Assembly (NCBI GenBank): GCA_965261925.1
Contig: OZ253486.1
Location: forward strand, 2,294,001 to 2,358,000
DNA length: 64,000 bases
Direction of reading: 5' to 3'
DNA from: Bin87 sp965261925
GTDB taxonomy: Bacteria; Chloroflexota; Dehalococcoidia; Lucifugimonadales; UBA3495
In this document: piece by piece, positions 31,970 to 40,239 of the stretch
Position numbering within the stretch: the first letter of the stretch is position 1
Layout: the number at the start of each line of letters is the position of its first letter
The notes under the pieces: generated by a model
Seen by the model: only the letters and a program-made list of their open reading frames with translations
Told to the model about the DNA's origin: nothing
The model's database searches: none
Translations under genes and position numbers: made by a program

Positions 31970-32372
31970 ATGCTTGGCCCAGTCAAAACCGTGGGAATCT
32001 ACGTTGCCGACCAGCGAAAATCCGTCGATTTCTACGTGAGCATTCTGGGTTTCGAGGTCCGTCGACGGATGGAGATGGGGGGACGCTGAGTGGGTCGAAG
32101 TCGCCCCGCCCGGCGCCGAAACGTCCCTCGTGATTTATCCCAGGGATCTGATGCCCGATTGGGAAGAACGCAAACCCTCGTTGGTGTTTTACTGCGCCGA
32201 CGTTGCTGCCACGGTGGCTGATTTTGAAGCGCGCGGGGTCCATATCGCGATGCCGCCCGCGGAATTGCCGTGGGGCACTTTCGCTGCCGTGGAAGACCCG
32301 GACGCCAACCGGCTGGGACTGACGGACCAATCGATCGGCTATCAACCCGAACCACCGGTTGCGAACCGGTAG
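31970..32372 (+). pseudogene. VOC/glyoxalase family gene with a frameshift
   Basis: The first part (from ATG 31970 with AGAGGA upstream) encodes a typical VOC start, KTVGIYVADQRKSVDFYVSILGFEVRR, and runs into TGA at 32087. The remainder of the fold continues in another frame (AEWVEVAPPGAETSLVIYPR, then LVFYCADV...FEARGV, and FAAVEDPDANRLGL) to a stop at 32372. The two frames join at a run of six G at 32077-32082; five G would restore one continuous protein of about 133 aa with MEMGDAEWVEV across the joint. It may be a sequencing/assembly error, a real mutation, or slippage. VOC proteins include glyoxalases and dioxygenases. Confidence 0.8.
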
Positions 32373-32482
32373 CATTTCGGCCCAATCACAAGGGCAACAC
32401 GCGGTTAATTATTGGAATTCGGCCAAACTTGCAAGCTCGGCCCAAGGCCGTCGCTCATCACGTATTGCTATAACTGGTGGCG

Positions 32483-33352
32483 ATGGTGGCCGAGTTCACA
32501 GAAACGCATGATTTGGTCCGGGTCTCCGGCCGTGGAGCGTTGGTCAATTTTGAAGTTGACGACCACGCGCCGCTCAATGACGCCTGCCGCGCACTCCGCG
32601 AGCACCTGGGCCGGAACCGTCACCTTTATGCCAGCGGTGAAGTTATCGCCAATATCGGTGCCCGCCTCCTCAGCGAATCCGATCAGGATCGTATCCGGAA
32701 AGTCATCGAGTCCGAATCGGGACTGCACGTTAAACAATTCTGGTGCCGGCCTGAAATCCTGGAGCGGGAGAGCCTGCGCATCGCCCGGTTGATGGAAGAG
32801 CAGGCAGTTGTCTTGGGCCTGCCTTTGCCCGGCGAGGAACCCGCCGTGCCACTGGCCGACGAAACCGAGGAGGACGATACGGTTGACGATGGTCCCTCTC
32901 CTTCGGTCGCTCCAGAAACGTGCCAACCTGAACCTGCTCGCACCGCCCTCGAAGAACCCTATCGAGTTCCTGTCGATATCGAACGCGGAAATCTGCGCGC
33001 TGGTGAAACCCGAATTTTCCCGGGCCACGCCGTCATTTTGGGCAACGTGAACCCGGGGGCGCAGGTGATCGCTGACGGCGACGTCATGGTGTTTGGCGGA
33101 TTGCGCGGTATGGTCCACGCCGGCGCCAGCGGCGACAACACTGCCACCATCCTCGCCATGTCTATCGCCTATCCCGTGCTCCGTATCGCGGATTATTCGT
33201 GGCACCGCGACGGTCCTGCCAACGCGTTCGGACGCCAGAGCAATGATGGGAACGGCCCTACATTGGCCAGGGTGTCAAACGGCGCCATCCAGGTAGCCCC
33301 TTACTTGAAACCCAACTCCATCAACCAGGGAGGCAATCCCAATGAGCGGTAA
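32483..33352 (+). CDS. minC: Septum site-determining protein MinC
   Basis: Inhibitor of FtsZ assembly that, with MinD, keeps the division septum away from unwanted sites. The 289-aa protein has a divergent N-terminal domain (about 1-105), an acidic Pro-rich linker (about 115-165), and the conserved C-terminal beta-helix that binds MinD (GNLRAGETRIFPGHAVILGNVNPGAQVIADGDVMVFG, then GMVHAGASGD). ATG 32483 is used; GTG 32477 is in frame. No Shine-Dalgarno is visible and a TATAAC lies at 32469-32474, so the message may be nearly leaderless. It overlaps minD by 11 bases. Confidence 0.92.
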   Translation: MVAEFTETHDLVRVSGRGALVNFEVDDHAPLNDACRALREHLGRNRHLYASGEVIANIGARLLSESDQDRIRKVIESESGLHVKQFWCRPEILERESLRIARLMEEQAVVLGLPLPGEEPAVPLADETEEDDTVDDGPSPSVAPETCQPEPARTALEEPYRVPVDIERGNLRAGETRIFPGHAVILGNVNPGAQVIADGDVMVFGGLRGMVHAGASGDNTATILAMSIAYPVLRIADYSWHRDGPANAFGRQSNDGNGPTLARVSNGAIQVAPYLKPNSINQGGNPNER

Positions 33353-34166
33353 GACCATCGTCATGACTTCCGGTAAGGGGGGCGTGGGTAAAACTACCGC
33401 AACTGCCAATGTTGGGACCGCCTTGGCCCTTCGCTCCAATCGGGTTGCCGTCATCGACACTGACATCGGATTGCGGAATCTCGACGTGGTGATGGGCCTC
33501 GAGAACCGCATCGTGTACGACCTGGTTGACATCGTCGAAGGGCGCTGCCGCCTCGAACAGGCGCTGATCCGTGATAAACATGCCGGCGAACTGTACCTGA
33601 TCGCGGCGGCGCAAACCCGGGACAAGGATTGCATTACGACCCAACAACTCGTCGGATTGTGCGAAAGGTTGGAAGACGATTTCGACTACGTGATCGTCGA
33701 CTGTCCGGCGGGTATCGAACAGGGCTTCCGCAACGCGATTGCTGCGGCCCAGGAGGCTCTCGTCGTTACCACTCCTGAAGTTTCAGCCATACGCGACGCT
33801 GACCGCGTGATTGGCCTTCTTCAGGCGGCCGAAATCCGCGATATCCGGCTCATCATCAATCGCATCAAACCCGAGATGGTTCGCCAGGGCAACATGATGG
33901 ACGCATCGGACGTCTTGGAAATGCTTGCCGTTGACGCCGTCGGTTTGGTCCCGTCCGATGACCGCGTCATAACCTCTACCAACAGCGGGACACCTGTGGT
34001 GTACGACGGCCAATCGGCTTCCGGTCGCGAGTTCGTGCGTATCGCCGCCCGCATCGACGGCGAGCATATACCGTTGATCGACCCGCTTGACGAAGCGCCG
34101 ACGTCCATCATGGACAAAGTGCGCAACATCATGGGGATCAACCGCAAGGCTTCCGCCCATGTTTGA
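33342..34166 (+). CDS. minD: Septum site-determining protein MinD
   Basis: Membrane-cycling ATPase that recruits MinC. The 274-aa protein has the deviant Walker A SGKGGVGKTT with signature Lys12 and Lys17, the DTDIGLRNLDVVMGLE switch, DYVIVDCPAG as Walker B, and a C-terminal amphipathic helix (SIMDKVRNIMGIN) for membrane targeting. It overlaps minC by 11 and minE by 8 bases, so the three are translated from one message. Confidence 0.97.
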   Translation: MSGKTIVMTSGKGGVGKTTATANVGTALALRSNRVAVIDTDIGLRNLDVVMGLENRIVYDLVDIVEGRCRLEQALIRDKHAGELYLIAAAQTRDKDCITTQQLVGLCERLEDDFDYVIVDCPAGIEQGFRNAIAAAQEALVVTTPEVSAIRDADRVIGLLQAAEIRDIRLIINRIKPEMVRQGNMMDASDVLEMLAVDAVGLVPSDDRVITSTNSGTPVVYDGQSASGREFVRIAARIDGEHIPLIDPLDEAPTSIMDKVRNIMGINRKASAHV

Positions 34167-34416
34167 TTTGTTGCGCAAAAATCGCCGGCACCGCGGCGGA
34201 AACCCGCGGCAGGTCGCTCGGGAGCGAGTTCAATCGGCCATCCGCCGGGACCGGATGGAGGTCTCTGCGCCGCAGTTGACGGCCCTGCGCGACAGCATGC
34301 TTTTCACCATCAGGGAACACCTCCCGGTAGCTCCCGAGTTTACCGAGTTCGCGATTCAACGGGACGGCGACGAGCTTTTCCTGATCTCTCGTGTCCGCCT
34401 CCAGCAGGGTCACTAA
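34159..34416 (+). CDS. minE: Cell division topological specificity factor MinE
   Basis: Stimulates MinD ATPase and drives Min oscillation. The 85-aa protein has the N-terminal membrane-binding start MFDLLRK, the anti-MinCD segment ARERVQSAIRRDR, and the topological-specificity domain (LTALRDSMLFTIREHLPVAPEFTEFAIQRDGDELFLISRVRL). The ATG at 34159 lies within the minD 3' end; the frame opens further upstream, but similarity starts here. Presence of MinE implies an oscillating system rather than a DivIVA-anchored one. Confidence 0.9.
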   Translation: MFDLLRKNRRHRGGNPRQVARERVQSAIRRDRMEVSAPQLTALRDSMLFTIREHLPVAPEFTEFAIQRDGDELFLISRVRLQQGH

Positions 34417-34791
34417 CCACCGCGCCCGCTTCGGCGGCTCAGGTATATCATCCGCCGTGTTACTCGATGTGACCTGCGGATGCCGAGCCCAACTTTTTGC
34501 GGTGGACACTCAGGTTTGATCCTTGCGCGAACGTGCTCAGCTTTCTGACCGCTGTTTGCGGTGGACAGGTTGCGCGATTGCGGGAGTCAGACTCGGTGAC
34601 CATTACCCTCTTCTAATCCAATTTGACCCCCGGTTGCCGTGGGTTATAATGCCGCAACTACCCCGAGCTAATCACTGGTAACGACGGCATCAGCGCGTCG
34701 GCGGCGAACGTCTACCCGCACCTGACCTGCGCACGTGGCCGGATCACGTCGGTCGTCAAACCCGGTCTTGGTCGCACGCAGGAGTGTCGAA
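34417..34791. other. Intergenic region with a 13-bp direct repeat
   Basis: This 375-base gap has no credible gene. TTTGCGGTGGACA occurs twice, at 34496-34508 and 34555-34567 (59 bases apart), upstream of the MFS promoter at 34623-34650. A leader of about 135 bases follows the promoter; no uORF or clear terminator was recognised in it. Confidence 0.5.
34623..34650 (+). promoter_or_regulatory. Promoter of the MFS transporter gene
   Basis: TTGACC (34623-34628), 16 bases, perfect TATAAT (34645-34650). Confidence 0.7.
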
Positions 34792-36198
34792 ATGGCCACG
34801 CCTCCCGCCCCGCAGCGCAACTTCTTCGCGCAAAAAACCCATCGGTTCCTCGCGGCGCTGGTGTTCCGCGACTTCCGTTTTCTTGCCCTGGCGTCGCTGA
34901 GCAGTGGGAGCGGTGCGTGGGCTCTGATCGTCGCGCGCGGCGCATGGGTTTACAGCATTCCCGAGCTGCAGGGCAGTTGGGGCCTGTGGGTCGGTTTGAT
35001 CACCTTCGCCGCCATGTCGCCGCGGTTCTTCGCCACTCCCTTCATCGGTTATCTAGCCGACAAGATGACCCGCAAGACCCTGCTGCAATGGGTCTACGCC
35101 CTGCAACTGATCCAAGCTTCGATCATGGCTATCTTGGTGATGATCGGTGTCGATAACCCGTGGTATGTGCTGATGCTAGCCGTCGTGAACGGCACCCTCC
35201 GCGCGACCCAGCAGACCGCCGCTCAGTCGTTGACGCCAAACTTGGTGCCCCGGGAACGGCTACCCAACGCCGTGGCGTTGAACGAAGCCATGCAGCAGGG
35301 TTCCCGCGCCGTCGGTCCCGCTATTCTGTTGGCTGTTTCCGCTTCGGTGGGCAGCAGCGTCCTGTTCGGTGGGGCCGGCGCGGCGTTCAGCATCCAGAAC
35401 CTGGTGCTCACCATAGGGACGTCCGCGATCGTGTTCTGGGCCTGCGGGGTCTTCTATCTGGTTGCCTTGGTGTCCGCGCTCAGCATTCGTACCGTATCGT
35501 CCGGCGTCATTGACCGGCGGCGCAGTTTCTGGGCCAATACCGCCGCCGGGTTCGTTTACTCGTACAGCACTCCCCTGGTGTTCGGCATCATTCTCATGGC
35601 CCTGGCCCACTGCGTGCTGGTCATGTCCTTCGAGTCGATGCTACCCCCACTCGCCTTGGAGAAGCTGTCCCCGGATGGGGTCACGTTTAGCGAGAATGAT
35701 GTTTACGCGCTGATGACTGCCCTGGGCATTGGAGCCTTGCTCTCTTCGATTTTCGTGGGCGGAATCGCCAGCCACATGACGCGCGGCCGGGTTTTCCTGT
35801 TCCTCGGTTTCACGAGCAGCCTGACCCCCATTGGGTTGGGGCTCTCCGCCCAGACCGGCATATCCATGTTCGCCGCGATTTTGATGGGGTTGGGTACCTC
35901 CGGCTTCATGACCATCACCCACACCATAATCCAGTCGGTTGTGCCGGATGACATCCGCGGCCGCGTCTCCTCGGTGTATTCCATGCACGTCGGCGGCAGC
36001 ATGGCATTTGCCAACCTGCTCTACGGGCGCTTGGCGGACTTCTGGTCCCCGGGCAACGTTATGGCCGTGGCCGGCGCCGCATTTACCCTCGTGGTGGTTG
36101 GGACACTGATTGGCAGCGGTTTCTGGCGCGGCATCTACTTCCGCGGAGAGGCGCGCCCGGTAGTGGCTGCCGCCAGCCCGGCCGGCGGAGACGATTAG
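34792..36198 (+). CDS. MFS transporter (EntS/MFS_3-like)
   Basis: Major facilitator superfamily exporter of 468 aa with about 12 membrane segments. The N-terminal half has RFLALASLSSGSGAWALIVARGAW, the motif-A-like loop IGYLADKMTRKTLL, and NGTLRATQQTAAQSLTPNLVPRERLPNAVALNEAMQQGSRAVGPA, which is typical of the EntS-like MFS_3 group. In the C-terminal half MGLGTSGFMTITHTIIQSVVPDDIRGRVSSVYSM is equally typical. ATG 34792 with AGGAG at 8 bases is chosen over an in-frame ATG at 34735. Substrate unknown; it is a single gene with its own promoter. Confidence 0.9.
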   Translation: MATPPAPQRNFFAQKTHRFLAALVFRDFRFLALASLSSGSGAWALIVARGAWVYSIPELQGSWGLWVGLITFAAMSPRFFATPFIGYLADKMTRKTLLQWVYALQLIQASIMAILVMIGVDNPWYVLMLAVVNGTLRATQQTAAQSLTPNLVPRERLPNAVALNEAMQQGSRAVGPAILLAVSASVGSSVLFGGAGAAFSIQNLVLTIGTSAIVFWACGVFYLVALVSALSIRTVSSGVIDRRRSFWANTAAGFVYSYSTPLVFGIILMALAHCVLVMSFESMLPPLALEKLSPDGVTFSENDVYALMTALGIGALLSSIFVGGIASHMTRGRVFLFLGFTSSLTPIGLGLSAQTGISMFAAILMGLGTSGFMTITHTIIQSVVPDDIRGRVSSVYSMHVGGSMAFANLLYGRLADFWSPGNVMAVAGAAFTLVVVGTLIGSGFWRGIYFRGEARPVVAAASPAGGDD

Positions 36199-36360
36199 TT
36201 CTCCATAACCTCGCTGCGGCAGCGCCCTCCCCTTGACCGGTTGCTTCGCCGTTCGGCGCTGGCCAACATTTGGTCTTCGAGTGGGCGGGCTCCGCGCAGA
36301 GGATGAGCGGGGCGTTTGTTATCCTTACACCGGGACGTTGTAGATTTTCGGAGATGTACT

Positions 36361-37686
36361 GTGCCTTCTAACGAAATAACCCGCTACATGGAGACCACGC
36401 CACAATCCCGTGCAATTTGGGAAGAGGCTTGCCGGTACTTGCCTGACGGCGACAGCCGTCATTCCATCTTCTGGAACCCGTACCCGATCTTCACCGAATC
36501 AGCCCGGGGGGCGGTAGTCACCGACGCCGATGGCGTCGAGCGGCTCGACTTCATCAATACGATGACCACCATGATTCTCGGCCACGGGCCCGCACCCGTT
36601 CTGGATGCGGCCCGCCAGCAGATGGAGTTGGGCCTGGCCTACAACTCGCCCAACCGCCATCAGGTGGCGCTTGCCCGCTTGCTTTGCGAGCGAATACCCT
36701 CATTTGACCAGGTGCGGTTCACCAACTCTGGAACCGAGGCCACGCTCAATACCATCCGCGCTGCTCGCGCCTTCACCGGCCGCAGCAAGTTTGCCAAGGT
36801 GGAAGGTGGTTATCACGGTACCCACGACGCCGTACTGGTCAGCCTGCGGATCGACCCTTCCGCCGCGGGAGCCTACGATCATCCTGAGCCTGTCGCGTCG
36901 AGTGCCGGGCTGGCCGACGGGGTTTTGGACCAAGCGGTTATCGTTCCCTACAACGACGTGGAGGTCGCCCGGCGCATCCTGGACGAGAACCGCGAAGATT
37001 TGGCTGCGGTCATCGTCGAGCCTGTCATGGGCTCGGTTGGAATGCTTCCGGCGGACCCCGCCTATCTGACCATGCTGCGCGATTTCGCCGATGACAGCGG
37101 TGCGCTGCTTATCTTCGACGAGGTCATCAGTTTCCGCGTCGCGCCCGGCGGCGCTCAGGAATATTACGGCGTCACCCCTGACATGACCGCACTGGGCAAG
37201 ATCATTGGCGGCGGCTTCCCGGTGGGCGCCTTCGGTGGTCGGTCCGACATCATGGCGCAATACAGTCCGGTCAATGGCGCGGCCATCGCCCATGGCGGCA
37301 CCTTCAACGCTAATCCCGTCACCATGGCCGCGGGCGTAGCCACGCTCAATGAACTGACTCCAACCGTGTATCGCCGCCTGGCCGAGCTAACCGAGATGCT
37401 ACGCCAGGGTATCCGCCAGGTGTGCTCCGAGCTGGAGCAGCCGGTGGTGGTGACCGGAGCCGGATCGCTCTTCGGCATCCACTTCGGCCACGGTCCACTC
37501 AACCACTATCGGGACATCGCCTCAACCGACAAGGATTTGGCCGGCCGCGTGTTCATCGGAATGCTCAACGAGGGCTTCTTGCTGGCCTCCAACCTAGTGG
37601 GCGCCCTTTCGACCTCCCTTGGCGAGGTGGAAGTTGACGCCTTCGTCCGCGGGTTCAGGCGCGTCCTGCAACGGCAGCTCGGCTGA
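36361..37686 (+). CDS. Class III aminotransferase, glutamate-1-semialdehyde aminomutase-like
   Basis: PLP enzyme of aminotransferase class III, 441 aa, closest in style to glutamate-1-semialdehyde 2,1-aminomutases: PDGDSRHSIFWNPYPIF opening, VRFTNSGTEATLNTIRAARA, GGYHGTHD, LLIFDEVISFRVAPGGAQEYYGVTPDMTALGKIIGGGFPVGAFGG (with the PLP Lys in GKIIGGG) and HGGTFNANPVTMAAG. Heme genes are not nearby and the N-terminus differs from classical HemL, so it may be one of the many GSAM-like transaminases with another substrate. GTG 36361 with GGAG at 8 bases is chosen; an in-frame start at 36316 is possible. Confidence 0.85.
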   Translation: MPSNEITRYMETTPQSRAIWEEACRYLPDGDSRHSIFWNPYPIFTESARGAVVTDADGVERLDFINTMTTMILGHGPAPVLDAARQQMELGLAYNSPNRHQVALARLLCERIPSFDQVRFTNSGTEATLNTIRAARAFTGRSKFAKVEGGYHGTHDAVLVSLRIDPSAAGAYDHPEPVASSAGLADGVLDQAVIVPYNDVEVARRILDENREDLAAVIVEPVMGSVGMLPADPAYLTMLRDFADDSGALLIFDEVISFRVAPGGAQEYYGVTPDMTALGKIIGGGFPVGAFGGRSDIMAQYSPVNGAAIAHGGTFNANPVTMAAGVATLNELTPTVYRRLAELTEMLRQGIRQVCSELEQPVVVTGAGSLFGIHFGHGPLNHYRDIASTDKDLAGRVFIGMLNEGFLLASNLVGALSTSLGEVEVDAFVRGFRRVLQRQLG

Positions 37687-37711
37687 TCCGGCAGCGCCTT
37701 GCCAAAAGTTA

Positions 37712-37741
37712 GGGGCAGGTTCGCGAGCCTGCCCCCTTTTT
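37712..37741. terminator. Intrinsic terminator after the aminotransferase gene
   Basis: GGGGCAGG (37712-37719) pairs with CCTGCCCC (37728-37735), followed by CTTTTTG. It lies between the aminotransferase and the convergent ABM-domain gene and is a member of the GGGGC hairpin family. Confidence 0.8.
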
Positions 37742-37761
37742 GATGTTCTGTGCCCCTGTGA

Positions 37762-38091
37762 TCAGTCCACTGGAGGACGCTTCTCCCACTTCTCCGGTAC
37801 CGGATACACGGGCGTGGCGATCTTGCGGATGTTCTCGGTGGCGAACCAGTCCGCGCACTCCTCCCGCCACTTGACGAAGTGCGGAGCATTGCGATGCGCA
37901 TCAACGGCCGCTTCGTCCTCGTACACCTCGAACAGGTGGATCTTGTTCTCGTCCTCATTGTCTTGCAAAACGTCGAAGCGCAGGCACCCCGGTTCATCGT
38001 TGTTCGAACCCTTCGCGTCCCCTAGCATGGAGGCCATGAACTGGTCCTTGAAGCCGGATTTGATATTGATTTCCACAATCAGCGCGATCAT
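37762..38091 (-). CDS. Antibiotic biosynthesis monooxygenase (ABM) domain protein
   Basis: Small ferredoxin-like dimeric protein, 109 aa, of the ABM/YgiN/LsrG-like group: ALIVEINIKSGFKDQFMASML opening, EPGCLRFDVLQDNEDENKIHLFEVYEDEAAVDAHRNAPHFVKW, then a C-terminal tail ending VYPVPEKWEKRP. Members are quinol monooxygenases or isomerases that need no metal. ATG 38091 is preceded by AAGGAG. The frame remains open upstream, but only this part is conserved. Function cannot be narrowed further. Confidence 0.87.
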   Translation of the reverse strand: MIALIVEINIKSGFKDQFMASMLGDAKGSNNDEPGCLRFDVLQDNEDENKIHLFEVYEDEAAVDAHRNAPHFVKWREECADWFATENIRKIATPVYPVPEKWEKRPPVD

Positions 38092-38122
38092 TTTTGTCTC
38101 CTTGGATGTCGGGGATTCCTCA

Positions 38123-38152
38123 GCGATTATAGTAGCGGCGATTATAGCAGCG
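38123..38152 (-). promoter_or_regulatory. Tandem 15-bp repeat carrying two TATAAT boxes
   Basis: GCGATTATAGYAGCG occurs twice head-to-tail (38123-38137 and 38138-38152, one mismatch). On the minus strand each copy contains TATAAT, giving two -10 boxes 15 bases apart upstream of the ABM-domain gene (ATG 38091). -35 matches are weak. Confidence 0.45.
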
Positions 38153-38208
38153 ACCGACGCAAAGTTGTAGAATGCCGCCATAGTCGGCTCGTCACACGGG
38201 AGGCAACC

Positions 38209-38424
38209 ATGGCAGACATCCCAATCGTGTATACCCTCACGGTGTGTCCCGCATGCGATTCGTTGCGCGCTGCCTGGCGGCGCGAAGGCGTCGAATACGA
38301 CGAACGCCGGGTCGACCAGAGCCAGGACACGTTGGACGAGGCTCTGGATTTTGGAGATGCCGTTCCCATCATCGTGTGGCCCGATGGCAAAGTGGAGATG
38401 GGTTTCCGCGGCCAACGCGGTTGA
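38209..38424 (+). CDS. Glutaredoxin-like small thiol protein
   Basis: A 71-aa thioredoxin-fold protein with the redox motif CPAC close to the N-terminus (YTLTVCPACDSLRAAWRREGVEYDERRVD) and the conserved cis-Pro region VPIIVWPDGKVEMGF. The pattern YTLTVCPxC...L...G..yeer.vd matches NrdH/Grx-like proteins of the short bacterial type. GGGAGG precedes the ATG. It is followed 89 bases later by the thioredoxin-like gene, so the two may be co-expressed in thiol redox work. Its electron donor is unknown. Confidence 0.85.
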   Translation: MADIPIVYTLTVCPACDSLRAAWRREGVEYDERRVDQSQDTLDEALDFGDAVPIIVWPDGKVEMGFRGQRG

Positions 38425-38513
38425 GAGATCGGCTGACCGGCCGGCGGCCTGTCCCCCGTAGGAATTTCGGAATTCGGTTCACTCAACATCCGTTGAACTC
38501 GAGAGGTGCAATC

Positions 38514-39098
38514 ATGGTACGTGAAGCCAGCGTGGTAACGGCCGAGCGCTATGCTCAGGGTATGACCTACGACGACTATATGAGCAGCATCAATGTCAAC
38601 AAGGCCAGGTTCGAAGAATATTACGCCAACGTTCAGTTGGATTCGGACCAGTCGTCCAGTCTCCGGGAATTGGCCTCATCCGAAGGCGGGCCCGCCCGCA
38701 TGATGGTGATCGGCGAAGACTGGTGTGGCGACGTGGTGCGCGAACTGCCGGTCCTCGCACGAGTGGCCGAAGCGGCCGGAATTGAACTGCGCATTTTCCC
38801 TCGCGACGAAAACCACGACATCATGAACGAGTACCTCAAAGAGGGCCTGTATATGTCGATCCCGGTCGCGGTGTTTTACGACCAGGGCCACGAGTACATC
38901 TGCCATTGGATCGAGCGCTCCGCCACAGCCGGCCGGGAGCAGGGCGAGATCGAATCGACCATTCGGTCCGAGCAGCCGGATATATCGGACCAGGACTTCG
39001 GCCGCCAACGGCGCGCCCGGACTGCCGCCCGTGCGGGAGACTGGCAAAAAGCCACTGTTGACGAGTTGGTCGGCCTTCTGCAGGAACACCTGCACTGA
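38514..39098 (+). CDS. Thioredoxin family protein with a single active-site Cys
   Basis: A 194-aa thioredoxin-fold protein of the bacterial group that normally carries WCPDC. Here the motif reads DWCGDV (C71 present, Val74 in place of the second Cys). The fold is otherwise intact: MMVIGEDWCGDVVRELPVLARVAEAA, ELRIFPRDENHDIMNEYL and the cis-Pro SIPVAVFYD. One Cys allows mixed-disulfide or monothiol chemistry but not dithiol reduction. The N-terminal helix region and a basic C-terminus (RQRRARTAARAGDW) extend the core. It lies downstream of the glutaredoxin-like gene; GAGG precedes the ATG. Confidence 0.85.
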   Translation: MVREASVVTAERYAQGMTYDDYMSSINVNKARFEEYYANVQLDSDQSSSLRELASSEGGPARMMVIGEDWCGDVVRELPVLARVAEAAGIELRIFPRDENHDIMNEYLKEGLYMSIPVAVFYDQGHEYICHWIERSATAGREQGEIESTIRSEQPDISDQDFGRQRRARTAARAGDWQKATVDELVGLLQEHLH

Positions 39099-39131
39099 CG
39101 CCCAGCGCGGATCCCCAGGCAACCCGGTTGT

Positions 39132-39163
39132 GAGTGGGGGCGGACGAAGGTCCGCCCCCACTC
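39132..39163. terminator. 14-bp hairpin between convergent genes
   Basis: GAGTGGGGGCGGAC (39132-39145), loop GAAG, GTCCGCCCCCACTC (39150-39163): a perfect 14-bp stem that abuts the purS stop codon and lies 34 bases after the thioredoxin-like gene. Confidence 0.75.
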
Positions 39164-39415
39164 TTATTCCACCTGTTCCAGCGTGAACCGGTAATCCTCG
39201 ATCACCGGGTTCGCTAGCAGCCGGTCACACATGCCGGTAACTTCACTCTCGGCTTGCGTCAGGGCATCGGCGGCCACGCGGATTTCCAGGTACTTGCCGA
39301 TGCGAACATCCTCCACGGTTTCGTAGCCCAGGCTGTGCAGACCGCCAATTACGGTCAGACCCTGGGGGTCGTTGACCGCCGGTTTCAGGGTAACGTAAAC
39401 CCGTGCCAAAAACAT
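39164..39415 (-). CDS. purS: Phosphoribosylformylglycinamidine synthase subunit PurS
   Basis: Small bridging subunit of the three-part FGAM synthase (PurS-PurQ-small PurL). The 83-aa protein reads like PurS throughout: ARVYVTLKPAVNDPQGLTVIGGLHSLGYETVEDVRIGKYLEI, then ANPVIEDYRFTLE. Its presence implies the PurLQS form of the enzyme, but purL and purQ are not in this window. It is the last gene of a minus-strand run that also holds purC and purB. Confidence 0.93.
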   Translation of the reverse strand: MFLARVYVTLKPAVNDPQGLTVIGGLHSLGYETVEDVRIGKYLEIRVAADALTQAESEVTGMCDRLLANPVIEDYRFTLEQVE

Positions 39416-39449
39416 GCTGGTTGCGCTGCCTCTCCGTTAGTCCGTGCGA

Positions 39450-40226
39450 TCAGCCGCCGGACGATTGGGTCATGTCGATCCCGGTGGTGCAGGGCAGCCC
39501 GTTGGCGAATTCGGGGCCCGTGTTGGCCGGATAGTCGGCGAAGAACCTGGCGATCCGTTCCGGCTCGACACCTTCCATCCTGTCCAGGACTCCCCAAGTG
39601 GTCAGCGCAACCATCCCTTCCGGTATCGCCTGGTAGCGTCGGACAATCGCGAACTCGTGGGCCAGTGGGATCGCTTCCACGGCGGCTCTCAACTCCGCAA
39701 CTTCGGCGTCGCTCGCCAGGTTGTAGCTGACGATGATGTTCCCGTGCTCCAGGTTGTGGACCAACAGTTCATCCGGTAAAGGATGGTTGTAAAACCCACA
39801 GTCGCTCCACGCGCCCCAGTGGCGGCCGGAGGTCGGCGGGACAGTGCTGTACCCGTCGGGCACCACATCGGAAATCTTCATTTGGGACGGGAAATGGTCC
39901 CGGCTCGGCATGGGATCCACCCGGATCGGTCCGCTAGTGGCCTGTACCGGGGGTTGTGTTGGCTCGGTGGGTTGCGACGTTGGCGTCGGCTCGGGCGTTA
40001 TTGCCGGCATAGTGGGCTGAGGAGTCGGCGTGTGCGTGCTCGCGACTGGCGTTATCGTGTGGGTGGGCAATGGCGATGGCGTCGCGGTGGGCACCGGCGT
40101 AGCCGCTGCGACGGCGTCGTGCGTCGACTCTGGTATGGGAATCGGTTCTCTCGTTGTCTGACACCCCAGTAGAGCCAAGAACAATCCCAGGACGCAGGCA
40201 ATCCCAAGCGTCGCCCGCACACTCAT
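39450..40226 (-). CDS. DUF3105 domain lipoprotein
   Basis: A 258-aa protein with a lipoprotein signal (LGIACVLGLFLALLGC), a long Pro/Thr-rich spacer (about 28-95) suited to crossing a cell wall or surface layer, and a C-terminal DUF3105 domain. That domain carries PPTSGRHWGAW, CGFYNHPLPDE and VHNLEHGNIIVSYNL. HNLEH is a possible metal-binding arrangement. Its paralogue is directly upstream, and the two are near-identical in the conserved block. DUF3105 proteins are found mainly in Actinobacteria and Chloroflexota; the function is unknown. Confidence 0.85.
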   Translation of the reverse strand: MSVRATLGIACVLGLFLALLGCQTTREPIPIPESTHDAVAAATPVPTATPSPLPTHTITPVASTHTPTPQPTMPAITPEPTPTSQPTEPTQPPVQATSGPIRVDPMPSRDHFPSQMKISDVVPDGYSTVPPTSGRHWGAWSDCGFYNHPLPDELLVHNLEHGNIIVSYNLASDAEVAELRAAVEAIPLAHEFAIVRRYQAIPEGMVALTTWGVLDRMEGVEPERIARFFADYPANTGPEFANGLPCTTGIDMTQSSGG

Positions 40227-40239
40227 CACGCCGGGTCAC

